Assembly (NCBI GenBank): GCA_947034885.2
Contig: OX344749.2
Coordinates: 47,769,682-47,833,681, forward strand
Length of the DNA stretch: 64,000 nucleotides
From: Thuidium tamariscinum
Taxonomy: Eukaryota; Streptophyta; Bryopsida; Hypnales; Thuidiaceae
Direction: 5' to 3'
Shown: one piece after another, positions 45,719 to 57,186 of the stretch
Layout of the letters: the number at the start of each line of letters is the position of its first letter
Numbering within the stretch: the stretch's first letter is position 1
Notes under the pieces: model-generated
Database searches by the model: none
Told to the model about the DNA's origin: nothing
Seen by the model: the letters and a program-made list of their open reading frames with translations, nothing else
Position numbers and translations under genes: made by a program

Positions 45719-48700
45719 ATGGCTGATTGTGCAAGCTCGAGGTATGTTGTATTAAAGGATGATTGTTGAATATTAACTCTTTCTAGATATTTTATTTAGT
45801 TAAATATTTATTTAGTATTAGGGTAAATGATTAAGAACATAATAAGAACTTAAAGATGAGGGTGGAAGATTTTGAAAAAGGAATTGGCTTTTACGATCTT
45901 TCATTCTATATGGTAGAATTAAAAAATAAGAATGATTGATTTTGAAAAAGCAATTTGGCTTTTACGATCTTTCATTCTATATGGTAGAATTAAAAAATAA
46001 GGATGATGGATTTTGAAAAAGCAATTTGGCTTTTATGATCTTTCATTCTATATGGTAGAATTAAAAAATAAGGATGATGGATTTTGAAAAAGCAATTTGG
46101 CTTTTACGATCTTTCATTCTATATGGTAGAATTAAAAAATAAGGATAATGGATTTTGAAAAAGCAATTTGGCTTTTACGATCTTTCATTCTATATGATAG
46201 AATTAAAAAATAGGTATGATGGATTTTGAAAAAGCAATTTGGCTTTTACAATCATTCATTCTATAAAGTAGAATTAAAAAATAAAGATGATGGATTTTGA
46301 AGAAGCTCTAACAATCTTTTGTTCTACTTATTATATCTTGATTCTTGAAAATTAAAAAAATTAATTTTATAAAATTATTTTAATTTCTGTGGTCCATTTT
46401 TATTAATTATGTAATATAATGTAAAAATAGAGAAGAAAAAACAGAAGTAATTATAGTTTTAGGTCTATTTATATGTTTTCTAATCAATTTGTTTTCATAT
46501 ACAGGAAAGATAGAATTAGTGCTAAGAAAAGGCAAAGGGAGAAAGATTACATCAAAGCCAAATTGAAAGCCAAAAGATTAAAAGAATTTGAATTCGTAAG
46601 ATCAGAAGTCAAAGGTATGTATATGAAGGACATTCTTTTTATATTTTTCAATTTCTATTTCATTAAAAAGATTAGTTGACATTAGATTATCTTTAAAGAC
46701 AAAAAATTTATATCAAACTTTTTTTCTGAATTATTGTATATTGATCTTTTATATTTGTTCTTATATTATTATCTTATAGGTATTTTATTTTAGTTCAAAT
46801 AAGATGTAAAGTACTTTTTGAATAATTTGAGTTGAATTTTGTGGAGAATTCATAGTATTACAACTATTTTGAATTATTTTTTATTCAAACATTATTTTTC
46901 ATTTTTTATTTATAAGATCTTAAATGAGAGGTATTTATATGAAGGACATTCTTTTGAAATTTTTCAATTTCTATTTAATTAAAAAGATTGGTTGGCATTA
47001 GAGTATCTTTAAAGATAAAAAATTTATAACAAATCTTTTTTTCTTAATTATTATTTATTGATCTTTTATATTATTATCTTATAGGTATTTTGTTTTAGTT
47101 CAAATCAGATGTAAAATACCTTTTGAATTATTTGAGTTGAATTTTGTAGAGAATTCATAGTATCACAACTATTTTGAATTATTTTTTATGCAAACATTAT
47201 TTTTCATTTTTTATTTGTAAGATCAGAAATCAAAGGTATTTATATGAAGGACATTCTTTTTATATTTTTCAATTTCTATTCAATTAAAAAGATTGGTTGG
47301 CATTAGAGTATTTTTAAAGATAAAAGATTTATATCAAATTTTCTTTTCTTAATGATTATTTATTGATCTTTCATATTTGTTCTTATAGGTATTTCGTTTT
47401 AGTTCTAATGAGATGTAAAGTACTTTTGAAATATTTGAGTTGAATTTTGTAGAGAATTCATAGTATCACAACTATTTTGAATTATTTTTTATTCAAAAAT
47501 TATTTTTTATTTTTTATTTATAAGATAAAAAATCAGAGGTATTTATATGAAGGACATTCTTTTCATATTTTTCAATTTCTATTTAATTAAAAAGATTGGT
47601 TGGCATTAGAGTATCTTTAAAGATAAAAAATTTATATCAAATTTTTTTTTCTTAAATATTATTTATTGATCTTTTATATTTGTTCTTATAGGTTTTTTAT
47701 TTTAGTTCGAATAAGATGTAAAGTAGTTTTTGAATTATTTGAGTTGAATGTTTTAGGGAAGTTACAATATCACAACTATTTTGAATTATTTTTTATTCAA
47801 ACATTCTTTTTTATTTTTTATTTATAAAATCTGAAATTAGAGGTATTTATTTGGAGGACATTCTTTTGATATTTTTCAATTTCTATTTAATTAAAAAGAT
47901 TGGTTGGCATTAGAGTATCTTTAAAGATAAAAAATTAATATCAAATTTTTTTTTCTTAATTATTATTTATTGATCTTTTATATTTGTTCTTATAGGTATT
48001 TTGTTTTAGTTCAAATAAGATGTAAAGTACTTTTGAATTATTTTAGTTGAATTTTGTAGAGAAGTTATAGCATCACAACTATTTTGAATTATTTTTTTTT
48101 CAAACATTATTTTCTATTTTTTATTTGTACGATCTTAAATCAGAGGTATTTATATGAAGGACATTCTTTTTATATTTCTCAATTTCTATTTCATTAAAAA
48201 GATTGGTTGGCATTAGAGTATCTTTAAAGATAAAAGATTTATATCAAAATATTTTTTTTAATTATTATTTATTGATCTTTTATATTTGTTCTTATAGGTA
48301 TTTTGTTTTAGTTCCAATGAGATGTAAAGTACTTTTGAATTATTTTAGTTGAATTTTGTAGAGAATTCATAGTATCACAGTTATTTTGAATTATTTTTTA
48401 TTCAAACATTAATTTTTATTTTTATTTATAAGATCTGAAATCAGAGGTATTTACATGAAGGACATTCTTTTTATATTTTTCAATTTCTATTTAATTAGAA
48501 AGATTGGTTGGCATTAGAATATCTTTAAAGATAGACAATTTATATCAAATTCTTTTTCTGAATTATTGTTTATTGATCTTTTATATTTGTTCTTATATTA
48601 TTATCTTATAGGTATTTTGTTTTAGTTCAAATAAGATGTAAAGATCTTTTTGAATAATTTGAGTTGAATTTTGTAGAGAATTCATAGTATCACAACTATT

Positions 48701-50140
48701 TTGAATTATTTTTTATTCAAAAATTATTTTTTATTTTTTATTTATAAGATCAGAAATCAGAGGTATTTATATGAAAGACATTCTTTTGATATTTTTCAAT
48801 TTCTATTTAATTAAAAAGATTGGTTGGCATTAAAGTATCTTTCAAGATAAAAAATTTATATCAAATTTTTTTTTCTTAATTATTGTTTATTGATCTTTTA
48901 TATTTGTTCTTATAGGTATTTTGTTTTAGTTCAAATAAGATGTAAAGTACTTTTTGAATAATTTGAGTTGAATTTTTTAGAAAAGTTACAGTATTACAAC
49001 TGTTTTGAATTATTTTGTATTCAACCGTCTATTAATATTAAATTTTTTTAATGTAGGTGCATATGTCTTTCAAATAGAAAGAAATGTTGAAAATCTTAAT
49101 AAAAAATATTGGAAGTACATTCCTTCAAATCATGTGTGCATCAACCACAACATGTCTGTTGTCCAAGGCAAGACTTCAAAGGAAGTAGTGTTGGTAGCAA
49201 GGTGTTTGCCTTTTAAAGACATGTCTAAAGATGAATTTATGGAGTATGAGAAAATTACTTTAACTCTCTTGTTTATGATGAAAGGTGCAAGCAACGTGAC
49301 GACAAATACCGCCAAAAAATCTGGCAAAATGTATGCCGTAGGATGGAGAGGAGGTATGTTTATAATTTAAATAGTTTTATAATCATTTAAAAGTTTATAA
49401 TATTTATAAATATCTTTCTTAAAATATGTGAGTGTGATTGATGTTATTGGTATTGAATTATAGGTACAAATAGTGGTCTTACTGTTGGCCGTTACGTTCC
49501 TGATGGATCAATTCAAAGAAATGAACTTGAACTTCGAAGGTGGGAGCAACAACAGAAGCTTTTATTCGAACTGGCAAGAATTTATGGCAAAAAGTTTTCT
49601 ACACTTGCACCAACTTTATTTGAACACACAAGACTTGAAGCAGTACAAACTCGAGTACCTACATTGGCTGAAACAAAGTTTGATTTGCTTCATGTTCAAG
49701 ATAACGCTTTCTGCAGCAACCTTACCTATACTATAAAAGATTTTAGTAATTGCTTTCATAAAGATAATGATTTCAATGCTTATTCCTTTGGAATATGGGC
49801 TCCAATTTGTTTAGAAACTGGAAAACTACTAGGTAGACAAAATGGTTTTTCTAGTACAGGGGGTCAATTTTTATTAGGATCTTATAAAGCATATGTAGAC
49901 TTTAATTTATGTGATGGCATTGTAGAAATTATATGGAGAGGTAAAACAGATTTTCATAGTACCTTGCCAGGTACAACAAGTGAAAATTGTACAAGATTTG
50001 GCTCATCAGTACAAATTAGCAAATCATTAGTGGAAAGAGTAAAAACATTGTGCAAAATGAATGCAAAGGGAGATGATATTAGTAAAAAAGTACATGGTGT
50101 TAACAAAATTATGGAAACCAAATTGAAAGATTTGAACTAA
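45719..50140 (+). CDS. TET/JBP-like 2-oxoglutarate/Fe(II) oxygenase
   Basis: Four exons: 45719-45741, 46505-46614, 49057-49353 and 49464-50140. All junctions are GT-AG and phases close exactly (1,107 nt, 368 residues plus TAA), with no internal stop. The N-terminus is short and basic (KDRISAKKRQREKDYIKAKL). The C-terminal half shows the double-stranded beta-helix signature of the TET/JBP family: Fe ligands H242 and D244 (FHKDND), the strand YSFGIW, GGQFLLGSYKAYVDF, the distal Fe ligand H308 (TDFHSTLPG), and R321 (CTRFGSS), placed to bind 2-oxoglutarate. The family oxidises 5-methylcytosine or thymine in DNA; the product here is unknown. Small TET/JBP genes of this kind are known in fungi, often with DNA transposons, and in green algae. 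Introns 1 and 2 are filled by tandem repeats. This is the only clearly unbroken non-LTR gene in the window. Confidence 0.85.
45868..46310. repeat. 71-bp tandem repeat in intron 1 of the TET/JBP-like gene
   Basis: Six full units and a partial one, starting at 45868, 45938, 46009, 46080, 46151, 46222 and 46293 (period 70-71 bp). The units are nearly identical, so the array is young or homogenised. Each contains CATTCTATATGGTAGAATTA, a near-palindrome. Confidence 0.9.
46595..49030. repeat. ~304-bp tandem array in intron 2 of the TET/JBP-like gene
   Basis: Eight units with starts spaced 301-316 bp apart (landmark near 46626, 46942, 47247, 47550, 47854, 48157, 48458 and 48774), a few to ~10% diverged by eye. 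The first unit begins at the 3' end of exon 2. Later units still carry a degenerate copy of the exon end and donor (AGATCAGAAATCAAAGGTAT). The array thus grew from the exon 2/intron 2 junction itself. Confidence 0.9.
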
Positions 50141-52050
50141 ATTTATAAAAGCAATAGCATTTGATACTCAAGTCTTTAATCCTTCTTATTACTTTGTGAT
50201 GCTTTTCATTCAAAACCGACTTTAGTATTGTCATTTTTTGTAGGAGCAGCAAATTATAGGAAAAAATATTTGTATTTCTATAGTAGAGAGCAATTCATTA
50301 AATTCCACAAAGTATTTTTTCAAAAAAGGTATTGAATACTATCCTAAACCTCCAAATTAACAAGTGTTATATGCATTTAGGGCCTAATTGTGGAAACTAA
50401 ATTAATTTTGAAAATTGATGAAAAATAAGGGAAGTTGTATGATAGTCCTTGGTATCCTACCTATAAATCTTGAGTCATTTGATTTCAAAATATAGAAATT
50501 ATGGCCAAGAAATTAATCAATATACATAACTAGCACAAAATAACAATTTAGGAACTCAAAATGTACAACCTTTTTTAGTGCTTAAATTCTTTAATAGTTG
50601 TCCTAATATTCTCTTATAATGATTTTTTTTTCTAATCAATTCTTTAAGTGAATGTAGATGCTTAGATGCTAAAACAAATTAACCTTGCATTAGATGCATT
50701 AGATGGAATTTGAGCCTTCCAAATGCTTGTTTTGGGTTTGTTTTGAAAGAGTTCACAAAATAATTGATTACTATTAGGCTTACTTTTAAGGAAAACTAAA
50801 AATTGGCATGCAAAAATAAGTCCAATAAAAAATAGGAAAATTACTTAGCATAGTCATGGCTACATCAATTTCCTACAATTCATATACTTTTTGCATTCCA
50901 AGTTTGTAGGAATTTGCAATCTCTTGAAGCCCTCAAATTGCATCTAATATTTAAGTTATCTAGTGCAAAAAATGATCTACTACTTCATAAGATGAGTCTT
51001 CAAATTTCATCTATTGTATAAGTTCTCTAGTCCATAAAATGATCTACCTTCATAAAATGACATCACTGATAGTATGTTTTAGTAGTGCAGAGAATGATCT
51101 ATGTTGACAAACAACATCAATGCTATTGTGTATAGGTAGTCAAGAAAATGATCTAGCTTCACAAACAACATCAATGATAGTGTGTATAACTATACATGTG
51201 TGATTTTCATGTCATTAGTCTTTTTATTTTATTATTTGAAAAAAAATATAGGAAATTGCCATAACCTTCATACTGAAATGTAGCCTTCTTTTTATAAGAT
51301 AGTATTTTCAAAAATATAAATATTTTTAAATGATGACATTAGCTTATGAGAATGAACATGAAAGACAATGAAATTGAAGAGATGACATAAATTCTTGCAA
51401 ATGATTGCATAGGTATAAATGTGAAATTGTTTGCAAAATGTTGCAATTGTTATTGGATGCCAACCTTGTTCAAAGTAAAAAGAATGTCCCCTCTAAAATC
51501 CATATAACTAAATCTAATGGGATAGGTAAACTTGTAAACCCATTGTGCCTGTTTAATTGTATTGAATTAATTGAAATTTCAATAGGTTCAACACAATGCC
51601 AATATTTTGATAAGTTCTTGATATGATTTTTTTTTAAATGTAACCATGAAAATTCAAATAAGACATGTTAGAGATTGCATAAGAAAAGAAAACACAAGAA
51701 TATCACTTATGCTATGGAAGATTATAATGTTTGATTATGAGGGTGTTAATACTGCAAAACTGTTGTAAAGTTTTTCCATCCTCTTTTCGCACATCAAATT
51801 TTGAGAGTTGGTGACAAAACAAATATGAGGTTAAAAGGCCTAATATACATAACTCCTATCAATTTATGGTTTCTCGAAATATACTATACAATTTATATAA
51901 ATTAATTTTGAATGTGAATTTTTCTCCAAAATGTATTTGAGGCTCATTTTCAAGAACTCTACACACTAGGTGGGAAGTCAAGGTTACCATGGGTACTATT
52001 TCTCAAAATTGTGAAAACAGAAACAAAATTATCGTTCATTTTGTAGATTG
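50141..52050. other. AT-rich DNA downstream of the TET/JBP-like gene
   Basis: No exon or RNA gene seen. A degenerate ~60-bp repeat with the landmark AATGATCTA occurs at about 50960-51200. The region ends near 52050, where the second TNPA-like copy begins. Confidence 0.4.
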
Positions 52051-53700
52051 GATTCCTGGAGTGTCAAGGCCAACTGGAGACGTTAGGCGAATCTCTAAAT
52101 CTGAAAATGGATGGAACATCCTTCGAATAACACAAACTGCGAGCACTGCATACGACCGAGGCTGAAGATATACCCATAAATGAGCATGCATGATGCAGAA
52201 CTCTGCATTACCGTCCACTGCTTACTGACACTACTTCTGCTTTGTCGTTTTAATGGCTCTAACGTGTCGATCATTTCAAGTGCACTTGCCGGAATGACTA
52301 TCAAAGCTGGTTGCAAAAAATTATTGCTTTAGTTGTAACGAACCTACCCTTGACATGCCAATTGATTCGTACCTCGAACTCCTGAATCCCTGATTCATCG
52401 CTACAAACGGACTTGGAGTCAGCCTTATTCTGAAGATTTCCGCAAGAAGAGCTCCAGATTTCTTCACCTGCCTCCTCTGATTTGCTGCACCTTCTGTTCA
52501 CGCTCCCACCTCCGACGTTGTGGGAGCTCAACCGCACTACATTTGCAGTGCCTTTCGATCAACAGTTCTTTACAGTCCTCAAAATCAAACTGTGCTTCAA
52601 GGTACCCGTACTCTCCCCATGCATCGAGGAACATCTTCCATCTCCACACGATGACACATTCAGCGCCGCATATCTGAAGAAGACACTCACCACATAAGAC
52701 AAAAACATCAATTCCTGCACCTCCAGCATTCCACAAATAGAAGGCGGTGCTAGCCGAGATGAATCAAGTTAAGGCACATATCCCTAGAACATGTACTACT
52801 GTGACAGTCACTTTTCTTTCCTCTCCCTTTTTTAAGCTTCTTTAATGACGGCTGCGGAGCTTTCTAAAAAAACCAGGATCCCATTATAACTTCCCCTTTG
52901 CAAAGGCTGTATTTGCGGCTCGATGGTAATGGTCAAGATGAAATGCATGGGCAGCACCTGACGTGCTCCTAAATATATCTGCTCAAACTAGGTATGCCCG
53001 TGTAGCATTACCTAACACTAATTAATTCTGACACACTATGAAATCATCTACTTCCACAAATTCTGGATGACTTAGATGCACCAAACCAAAGGAATTATCT
53101 CTGAATTTCACAGCACTTACTGGTTCCTCCTCATTGTCGCCGCTTCTCTAAGCTGGGCCTGCTCTTTCTGAACGACAAGGTTATAGCGCTTCAGCTCATA
53201 CTCCGATATCGCCATCCTACATCAAGGGTACTACTGCCAAAATTATTCAGGGAAACCCTAAGGCGCACAATTCCAGCACTCTTACTACTGGAAGTCACTA
53301 TTCTGATTGCACCTCTTCCTCACTTCCACTCCTGAAACGGACTCCGACGAAGACGATGAGTCTCCCCAACTGGCACTGACATGCCGAGCTTCTGCACAAG
53401 CGCGACGCTCTCCGATCGAGTTCCAAGAGTACCCGAGGAGCTTCCAACAAAGGCAGGTATGCAACTTCTGAAAGACAGCAGGCATGCACTGGGACTCAGT
53501 TCTCAGACTCGACACATTGCGGTTTTGTATTCATTGTCTATTAAACATGTGCAAAAATTACCCTATGCCATTAATGTATACGAACGACTTACATGTCACT
53601 GTCATCAATCAGTGCTTCCATTGGGAAGTAGTGATTGAAGTGGTAAGCTTCTCATTACTATGCATCCTCTCCTTCCCTAAAGTGGCTTAGGTTGTGCATG
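52051..53700. repeat. Diverged direct repeat matching ~40.6-43.1 kb
   Basis: The non-coding parts also align: GAAGGCGG...CACATATCCCTAGAACAT near 52740-52790 matches 42020-42070, GGCTGCGGA.CTTTCTAAAAAAAC near 52850 matches 42130, and TGTATTCATTGTCTATTAAACATGTG near 53530 matches 42875. The two stretches are in the same orientation and bracket the TET/JBP island. Confidence 0.6.
52373..53215 (-). pseudogene. Second, truncated copy of the TNPA-like gene (exons 1-2)
   Basis: Exon 1 (53121-53215, ATG at 53215, MAISEYELKRYNLVVQKEQA) and exon 2 (52373-52673) have exactly the same lengths and phases as in the 42.5-kb copy, at roughly half to two-thirds identity in exon 1. Exon 2 has one in-frame TGA at 52559-52561 with the frame otherwise open. 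A possible further exon lies near 52208-52300. Homology ends near 52050, where AT-rich DNA begins, so the 3' two thirds of the gene are missing. Confidence 0.65.
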
Positions 53701-54643
53701 ACGAGGTATCAGATGGCCCTTCTTCTGAACTCTACAGCACGGACCGGGCCGGTTTTAGGTTTGATGCGCGGTGTCACTTTTGCTCGTTTGTGATGCCCTC
53801 GAGCAATGTTCCTTCGCTGCGAACTTCCATTCTATTCAGTTCAATGACGTCCTTGCACATGGCAGTATTTTTAACCCTGGTTGTGCATAATCAGGTGGTC
53901 CTTCAGAATCGCACATCATGGGCCAGGGCGGGGCCAGGCTCAGGTTGAAGACTCAATAGATCTTCCCTGCACTTTGTTCAAGGAACACTACAAACAGTGG
54001 ACGACAACATCGTACATGCGGAAGTGGGATCCTGTTCGATTCGAATCATACGTTTCAGGCACGTCCTCTAACACGTCGTCAGTCCTTCTGCACACTGAAC
54101 TTCCCGTTGTGTGTTATTTCTACCGCTCTTACTTTCAAGCAAAAATCAAATGCGCCCAAGGATGAGGGTTCCAATTATCCAGTACTGCAATTACGACTTC
54201 GTTTTAGGGTTTCCAGTGTCCGCAAGTAGCCTTCATGTCCAGTATGGCATTGTATCATTGACATACAAAAGTCTTGAACTTGTTCTGCGTTTTCAAAAAT
54301 CTATTCTACTGCATCTGGAAAGTTTACGTAAAGCATGCAGACGTCTCTACCGTGCAAAGGCAGGTTGACCATGGCCAATTCTTCGACATCTGTACACTAC
54401 GTTACGTCAGGCAATTCACAGTAACTTCTCCGGAAACTCACTACGTAGTACAAGGAATTGTGCAATTGAAAAGCGAATCCAAGTGCAAGGACGGGATGAA
54501 GCAGGGACCTACGCTACAGACCGTCCTCCAATTCCGCGATCGACATATTTAAGGTAAACCCAAATCTTCTTCAGGAATGCACGTCACTTAGGGTAACATG
54601 TGCATTCCTTCTCAGACAAATAAAATCAATGAAGAGTACAGTA
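53701..54643. other. Unassigned stretch between minus-strand genes
   Basis: No supported exon. A minus-strand Ser-rich frame near 53285-53430 (SWGDSSSSSESVSG) just to the left could be an exon of the neighbouring gene but has no clear junctions. Confidence 0.3.
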
Positions 54644-56189
54644 CTAAATTCGTAACGCAGCATTGTAACTCATAACGCTGCGAGGGATCTTTGACAACTT
54701 TCCCTTTCCTGGAGAAGGACCTGTCTCTTTCCGTAGTTTGCATTTGAGTACTCTCCAATGAAGACCAAGAGCTATCCCTCTTCGCAGCCTGATTTCTAGA
54801 AGTTTTTCTGACCCTGTCCCTGTCATTTCGTTGAATCTCATTGTGTTTGTCAATTTCGTGTCACATAAGTTACTTTCTTTAGACATAATGTACCATCGTT
54901 GAAGCTTCTGAACGTAACTTTCGCACAAGTTTTGAAGGGCCCAACACCAAGTGCAACCCCAGTATCATGACGGCAGTTTTAGCAAGCGTTGCAAGAATTC
55001 TCGCATGCTATGAGCTGTGGGCGTAGAAATTTTCACTATTGCACGGCACATATAATTCACAAGGTATCTAAGGAGGACTTGTGGGTAAGTGGCGATTCCT
55101 CTAGGGCTTCTAATTGCGCATACTGTATGTCAAAGAATTCTGTTTTTGTGCTTAAGGTTTTAGAAATTTCTTGATCACAAGGATTCTCTGATTTTGAACA
55201 ACTAAATGCAAACTGAATTCTAGTTGTTGCATGTTTCTAGTAGCTTAGGTAGTTTGCAATGTATTAAATTTTGAAGTGGTTCACCATCTTAAGCTCTTGC
55301 ATGTTGTCCGTAAGCAAAGCTGCAGAGCCGAATACAAAGCTTTCTCTCGAGGGATGTACTTTGAAGTCGGACGATTTCTTCTCGGTACCAGGTATGGGGA
55401 GGCTGAAGTAGCAATTCTTGCTCGCATTTCTTGGGACTTTCAGCGATTTGAGATCTTGGGGTTTCAAAGCAGAGTCCTCACTGTCAACAGCCTAAGACAT
55501 CAACCATTTTCGAAAGTCAAATTAAGGATGAAGTTAATATGCCTACAGATCCCTTACTTTGACTTCATCCCGCAAGTACGCACATATCAGATAATATATA
55601 ATTTCAAGACTTTTCAGAAAGAAACACAAAGTCAAGTAGACAGAGTACGGGAGAGAGAAATTTACACGGCAATGGAGCTCTCATCTCTTGTCGGTATGTC
55701 CAGGAAGCCTGTAGCGAGAGACCTGTGTTGCTTATGAGATCTCTCACTTGCGGCCTCTTGGGCCCTGGAAACGGTTGGGAGCTGAAGGCCTCGAGCAGGC
55801 GCTGAATTGAATCGAGAAGTAGACGGATCAGCGCTAGGCTTGACAGTCTGCCGCACAGCAGGCTTGGAGACCATCTTGAAGCTTTTCAATTCCGGATTCA
55901 CCAGGCTCTTAAACTCGGTACCTTTCTCATCCTCCTTAGAAACTCGTTCCGGCACGATAACAATTTTGGGGCCGACCACTTCTGTGCACCGTGCATTGCC
56001 GTATGCATCCTCACTATCAGATCGAGTGTGTCGAGTACATCCAGTTCCCCGAGTACCATCGTTAGTAATTCTCTCCGAGAAAGATCTGCTCTTTCTAGTC
56101 TCCAAAAATTCAGAAAGATTTCTTGTCTCTCTCTCTGGTTCTTCAGAAGGCATTCTGTGCCTTTGAGGCTTCGATTTCAGAGTCACCAT
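54644..56189 (-). CDS. Unrecognised minus-strand gene, divergent from TNP2
   Basis: Exon a runs from ATG at 56189 to about 55665. It encodes about 175 residues rich in Arg, Ser and Glu with many potential phosphorylation sites (SEEPERETRNLSEFLETRKS). Exon b is about 55293-55480 (KPQDLKSLKVPRNASKN...TDNMQELK). Exon c, about 54905-54644, ends in TAG (RWYIMSKESN...KIPRSVMSYNAALRI). Codon composition looks coding in all three, but the donor after exon a is weak and the exact borders are uncertain. No domain recognised. It starts about 1 kb from the TNP2 start on the opposite strand, so it may be an accessory gene of the same transposon. Confidence 0.45.
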
Positions 56190-57186
56190 TTTGCTTCATC
56201 CACTGAAAACGAGTTTGCGGTTTAGTGGTGCCCTGAATGTACATATTACTAAGTTTTAGACTAGCTTGGTATCACATCCATGCATGCAGTTCATGCTATC
56301 AATTTAAGCACCTGTGATTTCCGCGGAAAATCTTATTACGAATAGTTCTCTGTCCCTGAGATAACAAACACCGTTTTCAAGCCTGTAGTAGATCTGCATG
56401 TATGCTGCCATACCAAAACTAACAATACCAGTGCGTTGGAATTGTCTTCCACAGAGGATTATGTGGAAAGCTTGAAAGCGACTTTCACGTCTCCAACAGC
56501 TGAGGTACTACTGCGTAATGGCATGCACGTTGTAGATTTCCTTTTTTAAAATTCTTGTAAATTTCTTTAAAATTTTCGTGAAGCGTATTCGTATTGATCA
56601 ATTGCCATGACAGGATGCAGACGTGGTTGCATTCCATTATAACGGAAGAATATATACTGCCCTGTCGCAGATAATCCTATTCCTCCACCGAATTCCACCA
56701 ACTTCTGCCCTCACATCCTGTGCAGGTGAACTTCTATTTCTGAATGAAACTTTGTCAACCCTTGTACATATATGCTTGACATTACAGAGCCCACTCATTT
56801 GCATATTCAACATCATGAACTTGAAGTGCTTATGTTCTGCAATGTTATTTGTCATCACTTTTGATTTATATTTGGTTAAATCCTACTTTCAATAGCCACA
56901 GGACACCCTCGTCAACGACTACAATTGCATTGTAATAGTTTGTGGCAGATGCAATTGTTGTTTTTGCTAGAATTTCCTTTCTCCGCGCATAAGCATGGGC
57001 TCCACAAAAAAAGTACTCCTTTGAGGCTGGCAGACATATTTAAAACTGGAATATAAGTAGGGAATCCAATATACCGAAATGCAAAGTAGAACTGTAATGT
57101 GGGGAACACATGAACATGAATTTAGATTCATGCTATGCTTCTTTCATTGAAGTAACTGCTGCAAGCTCCAGGTACTGTGTAGGAAA
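56190..57186. promoter_or_regulatory. Divergent intergenic region between the unknown gene and TNP2
   Basis: About 1 kb without a supported exon lies between two start codons pointing away from each other. It probably holds both promoters. No TATA box could be assigned with confidence. Confidence 0.3.

Noticed and set aside
46595-49030. CRISPR-like array
   Set aside because: The units are long, contiguous, AT-rich and lack distinct repeats and spacers. It is a satellite array inside a plant intron.
49464-50140. Prolyl-hydroxylase or AlkB-type oxygenase
   Set aside because: The spacing and strands around HKD, GGQF, W...FH and the following Arg fit TET/JBP better than either alternative. A profile search should confirm this.
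55807-56166. Plus-strand frame of 119 codons
   Set aside because: It is antisense to the first exon of the unknown minus-strand gene, which has the better composition and an ATG start.
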